From Thermacetogenium sp. UBA5472 (GTDB lineage Bacteria; Bacillota; DSM-12270; Thermacetogeniales; Thermacetogeniaceae), in NCBI GenBank assembly GCA_002426495.1, contig DIQC01000051.1, positions 10,710 to 20,973 of the forward strand: DNA of 10,264 bases, read 5' to 3'. Positions 5,709-10,264 of the stretch are shown piece by piece (position 1 is the first letter of the stretch; every line of letters starts with the position of its first letter). The position numbers were made by a program, and so were the translations under genes. Under the pieces are notes generated by a model. That model saw only the letters and a list, made by a program, of their open reading frames with translations, did no database searches and had not been told where the DNA came from.

Positions 5709-6255
5709 TGCGTTAAAGCAGACCGAAAATAGGATGAAGAAGTCAGTGGAACTTCTTGTGAAAGACTATTCTACAATGCGGGCGGGAAGGGCAACACCGA
5801 GCCTGCTGGAAAATGTGTTTGTGGATTATTATGGCACTCCGACACCTGTTAACCAGATGGCTACTGTCACAGTGCCAGAACCCCGACTTCTAGTAATTCA
5901 GCCCTGGGACAAGAATATGATGCCCCAGATTGAGAAGGCGATCTTGAAATCAGATTTAGGGATCAATCCGATTAGTGATGGTAATGTGGTCAGGTTGACT
6001 GTTCCCACATTAACCGAGGAAAAGCGGAAGGATCTTGTCAAGGTACTCCATAAAAAAGCAGAAGAAGGCCGTATAGCTATTCGTAATCTGAGGCGAGAAA
6101 TCAATGATCAGATCAAAGGATTAGAAAAAAAGGGAGATATTTCGGAAGATATGGCAAAAAGGTATCTTAATGATACTCAGGAGCTGACAGATAAATATAC
6201 TAAAAAAATCGATGAAGTTGCCGCAGCAAAAGAAAAAGAAATAATGGAAATATAA
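5701..6255 (+). CDS. frr: Ribosome recycling factor
   Basis: Splits the post-termination ribosome together with EF-G so that subunits can be reused. The product has 184 residues, against 185 in E. coli. Conserved features are STMRAGRATPSLLENV near the N-terminus with the tip Arg residues, the hinge-proximal VDYYGTPTPVNQMATVTVPE, PWDKNMMPQIEKAI, SDLGINP, and the C-terminal helix with LTEEKRKDLVKVLHKKAEE and RNLRREINDQIK. ATG 5701 has GGGAGG (5685-5690) upstream inside pyrH and overlaps the pyrH stop. The conserved order pyrH-frr-uppS is interrupted here by two small genes. Confidence 0.98.
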   Translation: MDNALKQTENRMKKSVELLVKDYSTMRAGRATPSLLENVFVDYYGTPTPVNQMATVTVPEPRLLVIQPWDKNMMPQIEKAILKSDLGINPISDGNVVRLTVPTLTEEKRKDLVKVLHKKAEEGRIAIRNLRREINDQIKGLEKKGDISEDMAKRYLNDTQELTDKYTKKIDEVAAAKEKEIMEI

Positions 6256-6268
6256 AACGAGGGTAGAA

Positions 6269-6490
6269 ATGGAATGTATAGGACAGGTGCCAGATGTGCT
6301 CGGGCTTACCCAAGAAGAGGGTTGTTCGATATTGCAAAAGAGCGGGTACCGTGTAAGCAGCATCTACACTTATCATCAATCCAAGGGCATCAGTAGAATT
6401 GTACGTCAACGGGTACTCGATAAAGGAATTGTAGAATTGGTCATAAGTGATGAGTATTATAATGATCCATCAGATGACCCATCAATTTGA
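6269..6490 (+). CDS. Small soluble single-PASTA-domain protein
   Basis: The product has 73 residues. VPDVLGLTQEEGCSILQKSG (7-26) is the opening of a PASTA domain (VPDVxGLxxxEAxxxLxxxG), followed by a middle strand and ending at VELVIS (about 55-60), the usual last strand. A short acidic tail follows. PASTA domains normally lie outside the cell on penicillin-binding proteins or Ser/Thr kinases, where they bind muropeptides. This protein has neither signal peptide nor membrane segment, so it should be cytoplasmic, and its role is unknown. The ATG at 6269 has CGAGGG (6258-6263) upstream, 13 nt after frr. The ferredoxin follows after 18 nt, pointing to co-transcription. The domain call rests on motif reading only. 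Confidence 0.8.
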   Translation: MECIGQVPDVLGLTQEEGCSILQKSGYRVSSIYTYHQSKGISRIVRQRVLDKGIVELVISDEYYNDPSDDPSI

Positions 6491-6491
6491 C

Positions 6492-6501
6492 AAGGAGGTG
6501 A
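6492..6501 (+). promoter_or_regulatory. Consensus ribosome binding site that fixes a TTG start
   Basis: AAGGAGGTGA is a full match to the anti-Shine-Dalgarno complement. It lies just before the TTG at 6509, the only sensible start for the ferredoxin frame. Confidence 0.85.
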
Positions 6502-6508
6502 AAATAGA

Positions 6509-6682
6509 TTGGCTTATAAGATTATTGCCGATAAATGTGAGGCTTGTGGTACCTGTATCGAAGAATGCCCAAACGATGCAATTTCTGAAAAGGACGACAT
6601 TTATACAATTGACAATGAAAAGTGTGAAGACTGCGGAACCTGTATTGATGAATGTCCAAATGATGCAATTATTGAAGAATAA
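6509..6682 (+). CDS. 2[4Fe-4S] ferredoxin, clostridial type
   Basis: Small low-potential electron carrier of 57 residues. Two complete cluster motifs CxxCxxCxxxCP are present: Cys10, 13, 16 and 20, and Cys39, 42, 45 and 49. By family knowledge, the first three cysteines of one motif and the last of the other ligate each cluster. The protein is very acidic, as usual. The two halves are nearly the same: GTCIEECPNDAI and GTCIDECPNDAI. It starts with TTG behind a perfect ribosome binding site, and the N-terminus MAYKI is typical of the family. It stands between the PASTA gene and a terminator, so it is the last gene of the rpsB group. Its redox partner is not in the window. A link to the MEP pathway (IspG and IspH need reduced ferredoxin or flavodoxin) is possible since dxr is nearby, but this is inference. 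Confidence 0.93.
   Translation: MAYKIIADKCEACGTCIEECPNDAISEKDDIYTIDNEKCEDCGTCIDECPNDAIIEE
6548..6670 (+). repeat. Near-identical halves of the ferredoxin gene
   Basis: Two 36-nt segments, 6548-6583 and 6635-6670, differ at 5 positions by direct comparison. They encode the cluster motifs GTCIEECPNDAI and GTCIDECPNDAI. This is the internal duplication typical of the family, unusually well kept at DNA level. Confidence 0.8.
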
Positions 6683-6698
6683 GACAAATACTTTTTCT

Positions 6699-6721
6699 AC
6701 CCCCTCTAGAGGGGGTTTTTT
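6699..6721 (+). terminator. Intrinsic terminator between ferredoxin and uppS
   Basis: ACCCCCTCTAGAGGGGGT (6699-6716) is a perfect palindrome: a 7-bp GC-rich stem with loop CTAG, overlapping a run of six T (6716-6721). It lies 16 nt after the ferredoxin stop and 30 nt before the uppS start. No promoter is visible in that gap, so uppS may depend on partial read-through. Confidence 0.88.
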
Positions 6722-6751
6722 CTAAGCTATAAAACAGAGGCGGCATTTTAA

Positions 6752-7519
6752 ATGAAAAATACCAGCAAAGATAATGTATCCGAAAACAAAAGAAATGATA
6801 CAAGGAAAAATATAAAACTTAATCGTTTGCCATATCATGTAGCCATTATTATGGATGGAAATGGTCGCTGGGCTCAAGAAAAAGGATTTTCCAGGAGCGA
6901 GGGACATCGGGCTGGCATGGAGTCACTGCGCTCTTCTGTGGAATTTTGTCTGGATTTAGGGATCAGGATTCTTAGTGTTTTTGCCTTTTCCACAGAGAAC
7001 TGGAAAAGGCCTCAGGAAGAAATAAATACCCTAATGGGGTTGTTGTACGAGTATATTCAAAAAGAACTTGACCAGTTGCATAAAGAGCAGGTACAGATAC
7101 GAGCAATCGGTCGATTGGGTGAGCTTCAGCCATTAGCCCAGTATGAAATAAATCGCGCCCATAAGTTGACAGCTAATAATAAGAAACTAATTTTAAATAT
7201 TGCTTTGAACTACGGGGGCAGAACAGAGATCGTTGATGCCACCCGCAGGATCGCTCAATTGGCGGTAGATGGTCAAATTGATCCACAGCAAATATCTGAA
7301 GAGAGTATACAAAAATATCTCTATACCAGTGATTTACCTGATCCGGACCTTTTAATCAGGCCGGCTGGAGAGCTGCGCATCAGCAATTATTTATTATGGC
7401 AGATTGCTTATACTGAGTTCTACCATACCAGTGTCTACTGGCCTGATTTCGATAAAGAGGAGTTCCTAAAAGCTTTGCTTTCCTACCAATGTAGAGAACG
7501 TCGTTTCGGAGGCCTATAG
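6752..7519 (+). CDS. uppS: Undecaprenyl diphosphate synthase (cis-prenyltransferase)
   Basis: Condenses isopentenyl diphosphate with farnesyl diphosphate in cis to make the C55 carrier lipid precursor for peptidoglycan and other cell-wall polymers. The product has 255 residues. VAIIMDGNGRWA (30-41) carries the essential Asp35; VFAFSTENWKRP (76-87), NIALNYGGRTEI (149-160), and LIRPAGELRISNYLLWQIAY (201-220) are the other signature blocks. The usual IRTSGE or IRTGGE reads IRPAGE, with the pyrophosphate-binding Arg and the Glu kept. The first 22 residues are a charged extension rich in Lys, Asn and Asp, not needed for the fold. The start ATG follows AGAGGCGG at a workable distance. The stop shares one base with the cdsA start. 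Confidence 0.96.
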   Translation: MKNTSKDNVSENKRNDTRKNIKLNRLPYHVAIIMDGNGRWAQEKGFSRSEGHRAGMESLRSSVEFCLDLGIRILSVFAFSTENWKRPQEEINTLMGLLYEYIQKELDQLHKEQVQIRAIGRLGELQPLAQYEINRAHKLTANNKKLILNIALNYGGRTEIVDATRRIAQLAVDGQIDPQQISEESIQKYLYTSDLPDPDLLIRPAGELRISNYLLWQIAYTEFYHTSVYWPDFDKEEFLKALLSYQCRERRFGGL

Positions 7520-8328
7520 TGGATTTGTTTTGGCAAAGAATAATCAGCGCTTTAATAGGTATACCTGTCATTATATTATTTATATATCTTGGTGGCTTAC
7601 CACTTTTATTATTTATTATTGTTTTGGCTTTTTTTTGTGCATATGAATTACAAAGGATCTTGCGCAGGATTGATCTGCTGGTTCCTCGGCTCCCGTTTTA
7701 CGGAAGTGCGCTTTTGTTTCCTCTCTTGGCTTATTTTGCACCTGATGGTCATGAATATGAATATCTTTTTTTCGGTGTGATATTTTTGTTGATCATGCAC
7801 ATGATGCTCTTAGTTTTTAATTATCCCAGGTTGGGAGTAAGTGATCTTGCCGCTTCATATTTGGGCAGTGGTTATATCAGTCTTTTATTATCCCATTTTA
7901 TTTTGATTCGGAATTTAAGCCCCTTTGGATTGCAATATCTGCTTTTGGTAATCATTCTTACTTGGGCCTGCGATATCGGCGCTTATTTTATCGGCCGTCT
8001 TTTTGGCAGTCGAGCTTTATGCCCAAAGTTAAGCCCAGGTAAGACATGGGAAGGTTGTGCCGGGGGTATAATTTTTTGCGTTGTTACGGCAGCTGTGTTT
8101 CAGGTGATTTGTCCAATTCTTACTTTGCAAAAAATTATCTTGCTGGCTATTATTATAGGGTTTGTTGCCCAAATCGGCGATCTTGTTGAATCATCTCTGA
8201 AAAGAATGGGCGAAATAAAGGATTCGGGGAATATTATACCAGGACACGGAGGTGTTCTTGACCGATTGGACAGCATTCTTTTTACCGGACCTGTCGCATA
8301 TTTGTTCATTAAGATACTGTTGCCTTAA
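7519..8328 (+). CDS. cdsA: Phosphatidate cytidylyltransferase (CDP-diglyceride synthase)
   Basis: Membrane enzyme making CDP-diacylglycerol from phosphatidic acid and CTP, the branch point of phospholipid synthesis. The product has 269 residues with about seven to eight hydrophobic segments. The block around 150-182 (CDIGAYFIGRLFGS, then LSPGKTWEG) and the family signature SLKRMGEIKDSGNIIPGHGG followed by VLDRLD (226-251) are intact. The GTG start overlaps the uppS stop by one base (TAGTG), and GGAGG (7508-7512) inside uppS serves as its ribosome binding site, so the two genes are translationally coupled. The pairing uppS-cdsA is conserved across Firmicutes and many other bacteria. Confidence 0.96.
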   Translation: MDLFWQRIISALIGIPVIILFIYLGGLPLLLFIIVLAFFCAYELQRILRRIDLLVPRLPFYGSALLFPLLAYFAPDGHEYEYLFFGVIFLLIMHMMLLVFNYPRLGVSDLAASYLGSGYISLLLSHFILIRNLSPFGLQYLLLVIILTWACDIGAYFIGRLFGSRALCPKLSPGKTWEGCAGGIIFCVVTAAVFQVICPILTLQKIILLAIIIGFVAQIGDLVESSLKRMGEIKDSGNIIPGHGGVLDRLDSILFTGPVAYLFIKILLP

Positions 8329-8339
8329 GGAGTGAAAAA

Positions 8340-9431
8340 TTGTCTCCATCACTAGAAAAAGTACTGACTGTTCTCTTAAAAATTGTAATTGTATTGTTAT
8401 TAGGGGCTGGGATCTTTTTATTTGCGCAATATTTCTGGCCGCTATTGGCCTCTATGTTTGCTACACTCATCAAACTGCTCCTTCCCTTACTTATTGCTTA
8501 TGTGATAGCAGTCTTGGTCAAGCCGGTTATTGACCTTTTTGAATATAAATTTCATTTTGCCAAGACACCCACTACTCTGGTTGTACTCATTGTTTTTCTG
8601 GTTATAATCGGAGTATTTTTATATTTGTTGGCTTCTAATATCATTGCTGAATTGGTGGATCTCACCATAATGCTGAGTTCCCTGTCTAATGAGTTGAATT
8701 TAAACAGTGCTATGGATAGTTTGCAGAGAATTTTGCAAAGGCTCCATTTACCCTCCAGTTATATTCAGGATGCCTGGAATGAGCTCTGGGGGGGGCTGGA
8801 TGTGGTAAGGGGTGGAATATCTGGCCTGTTAGCCCAGGTATTTAATTTTATCGCAGCATTGCCAGAGTATTTAATTGTGCTGGTATTGATGATCATTGCC
8901 AGCTTCTTTTTTGCTCGTGATCATGAAGAGATTAAAACCGGTATGATAGCTTTGGCTGAAAGGTGGCTCCCTGATAGCTGGATGGCAGGTGCGCGCAGGA
9001 TTGGCATTGGTTTACAGAAAGCATTACATGGTTACATCAAAGCAATCCTAGTGCTGATCTCCATCACCGGTTTTATATCACTGATCGGCCTTTCTATTCT
9101 TGGAGTCGAATATGCTCATATATTAGCCATCATAATGGCTTTATTGGATCTGCTGCCTATTGTCGGGCCTGGTGCGATATTTATCCCCTGGGCGATCTGG
9201 GCTTTCTTTACTGGGAGTCCTGCTTTCGGATTAGGGCTGCTGATCCTTTATGGTATAATTATTGTGATCAGGCAAATCCTGGAGCCAAAAGTGGTTGGTG
9301 ATAGAATTGGCCTCCACCCATTGACAACATTGATCTCTATCTATGTTGGTTATGCATTGTTTGGTATCTGGGGATTTATTTTAGGACCTGCTGTTGTAAT
9401 TACTTATAAGGCTTTTACAGAATATAGTTAA
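8340..9431 (+). CDS. AI-2E family transporter, YtvI-like membrane protein
   Basis: The polytopic membrane protein has 363 residues and about seven to eight hydrophobic segments: roughly 10-35, 42-62, 78-100, 170-192, 235-257, 260-292, 297-315 and 325-355. A central amphipathic part (about 105-165) and a soluble loop (about 195-230) separate the two halves. Family motifs are LDLLPIVGPGAIFIPW (269-284) and IRQILEPKVVGDRIGLHPL (310-328). The family includes transporters of autoinducer-2, ion antiporters and the sporulation protein YtvI; the LLPIVGPGAIFIPW block most recalls YtvI, but the substrate cannot be read from sequence. The TTG start has AAGGAG (8327-8332) 7 nt upstream, overlapping the cdsA stop. 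It sits between cdsA and dxr, which are adjacent in Bacillus, so it is an insertion into the conserved order. Confidence 0.88.
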   Translation: MSPSLEKVLTVLLKIVIVLLLGAGIFLFAQYFWPLLASMFATLIKLLLPLLIAYVIAVLVKPVIDLFEYKFHFAKTPTTLVVLIVFLVIIGVFLYLLASNIIAELVDLTIMLSSLSNELNLNSAMDSLQRILQRLHLPSSYIQDAWNELWGGLDVVRGGISGLLAQVFNFIAALPEYLIVLVLMIIASFFFARDHEEIKTGMIALAERWLPDSWMAGARRIGIGLQKALHGYIKAILVLISITGFISLIGLSILGVEYAHILAIIMALLDLLPIVGPGAIFIPWAIWAFFTGSPAFGLGLLILYGIIIVIRQILEPKVVGDRIGLHPLTTLISIYVGYALFGIWGFILGPAVVITYKAFTEYS

Positions 9432-9443
9432 GGATTGAAAAAG

Positions 9444-10264
9444 ATGAAAAAAAATATTGTTATTTTAGGTTCCACCGGTTCTATTGGTAGACAAGCACTA
9501 GAAGTGGTATCATGGCATGCCGCTGATTTGCAGGTACAGGGAATTGCGGCGCGTCAAAATATTGATCTGCTGGAGCAGCAGGCTAAAATCAATAAAGTAC
9601 CCTATGTGGCTGTTGAGGATCAGGATGCGGCTCTTGAGCTGAAACAAAGACTGGATGGTTCGGATGATATCTGTTGTCTATCAGGTGTTGATGGGCTGCT
9701 GGAGCTTGTACGGTTGCCTGATGTGGATCTCATTCTTATCGCTGTTAGTGGCTTAGCAGGGCTGATTCCTACTATGGAGGCCATTTCCTGCAAAAAGCAG
9801 GTCGCTTTGGCCAATAAAGAAACCCTGGTAGCAGGAGGCAGCTTGGTGATGGAAGCTGCCCATAAAAATGGAGTGCAGATTATACCTGTGGATAGCGAAC
9901 ACTCAGCTATTTTTCAGTGTTTAGATCAAACTGCAGCTGTAGAAAAATTGATTATCACCGGTTCCGGGGGGCCTTTTCGGAAAATGCCAGGGGAAGATAT
10001 GGATAGAATAACTCCGGAAATGGCTCTGCGTCATCCCACCTGGCAGATGGGGGATAAAATCACCATTGATTCTGCTACTCTGATGAATAAGGGACTGGAA
10101 ATAATCGAGGCTAGATGGCTGTTTGGGATAGATTATGACCACATTGAAGCAGTGATTCATCCCCAGAGCATCATCCACAGCCTTGTAGCCTATCAAGATG
10201 ACTCAGTTATTGCACAAATGGGCTGGCCTGATATGCGGGTACCTATCCAATACGCTTTCTTTTA
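9444..10264 (+). CDS. dxr: 1-deoxy-D-xylulose 5-phosphate reductoisomerase (partial, cut by window end)
   Basis: Second enzyme of the MEP isoprenoid pathway, converting DXP to MEP with NADPH and a divalent metal. The first 273 residues of an expected 380-400 are present, with no internal stop. The NADPH loop GSTGSIG (9-15) starts a Rossmann fold; ALANKETLVAGG (121-132) follows. Metal ligands are Asp150 and Glu152 in PVDSEHSA, and Glu219 in MNKGLE (214-219). TGSGGPFR (172-179), KITIDSATLMNKG and HPQSIIHSLV (239-248) are all conserved, as is the catalytic-loop region QMGWPDMRVPIQYA. ATG 9444 follows AAGGA (9430-9434), 12 nt after the AI-2E stop. It supplies precursors that UppS, encoded upstream, turns into the cell-wall lipid carrier. 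rseP is the expected next gene. Confidence 0.97.
   Translation, partial: MKKNIVILGSTGSIGRQALEVVSWHAADLQVQGIAARQNIDLLEQQAKINKVPYVAVEDQDAALELKQRLDGSDDICCLSGVDGLLELVRLPDVDLILIAVSGLAGLIPTMEAISCKKQVALANKETLVAGGSLVMEAAHKNGVQIIPVDSEHSAIFQCLDQTAAVEKLIITGSGGPFRKMPGEDMDRITPEMALRHPTWQMGDKITIDSATLMNKGLEIIEARWLFGIDYDHIEAVIHPQSIIHSLVAYQDDSVIAQMGWPDMRVPIQYAFF

Noticed and set aside
6609..6614. Perfect TTGACA inside the ferredoxin gene as a promoter for uppS
   Set aside because: No -10 like hexamer occurs 16-18 nt downstream, and any transcript would meet the terminator at 6699.
6447..6725. 92-residue + strand frame overlapping the PASTA and ferredoxin genes
   Set aside because: It is an out-of-frame reading of the ferredoxin gene; the real frame has both cluster motifs and a consensus ribosome binding site.

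Overview
The window reads as a chromosomal housekeeping segment of a low-GC Gram-positive bacterium of the Firmicutes, most likely class Clostridia. The evidence is gene order (hslU-codY, then rpsB-tsf-pyrH-frr-uppS-cdsA-dxr), strong AAGGAGG-type ribosome binding sites, frequent TTG/GTG starts, a clostridial 2[4Fe-4S] ferredoxin, a short EF-Ts and a YtvI-like membrane protein typical of spore formers. Genus cannot be fixed from the sequence alone. Every supported gene is on the + strand.

Region 1 (1-2295): hslU, the unfoldase ATPase of the HslUV (ClpYQ) protease, is followed 25 nt later by codY, the global nutritional regulator, which ends in an intrinsic terminator. hslV is expected just upstream, outside the window.

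Region 2 (2296-2706): about 410 bases without a convincing gene. It holds a possible promoter, several hairpins and a GC-rich stem-loop resembling the REP-like dispersed repeats found between genes in many bacteria. In Bacillus the roughly 30-kb fla/che flagellar operon sits between codY and rpsB. Here only one gene lies there, a membrane-anchored coiled-coil protein in the position of swrB (2707-3309), followed by a strong terminator.

Region 3 (3378-6721): a good sigma-A type promoter and a structured 5' leader precede a translation/UMP operon: rpsB (S2), tsf (EF-Ts), pyrH (UMP kinase), frr (ribosome recycling factor). Two small genes follow: a soluble single-PASTA-domain protein and a 57-residue 2[4Fe-4S] ferredoxin. 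An intrinsic terminator closes the group.

Region 4 (6752-10264): envelope lipid genes packed end to end: uppS (undecaprenyl diphosphate synthase), cdsA (CDP-diglyceride synthase), an AI-2E/YtvI-family membrane protein, and dxr (DXP reductoisomerase of the MEP isoprenoid pathway), cut by the window end. Dxr feeds isoprenoid precursors to UppS for the cell-wall lipid carrier, and CdsA starts phospholipid synthesis. Only about 30 nt separate the terminator from uppS, so expression there probably depends partly on read-through.

No phage, CRISPR, toxin-antitoxin or transposon signal was found. The main points of interest are the collapsed codY-rpsB interval with its non-coding DNA, the structured rpsB leader, the orphan PASTA and ferredoxin genes inside a translation/lipid operon, and an apparently altered ligand pocket in CodY.
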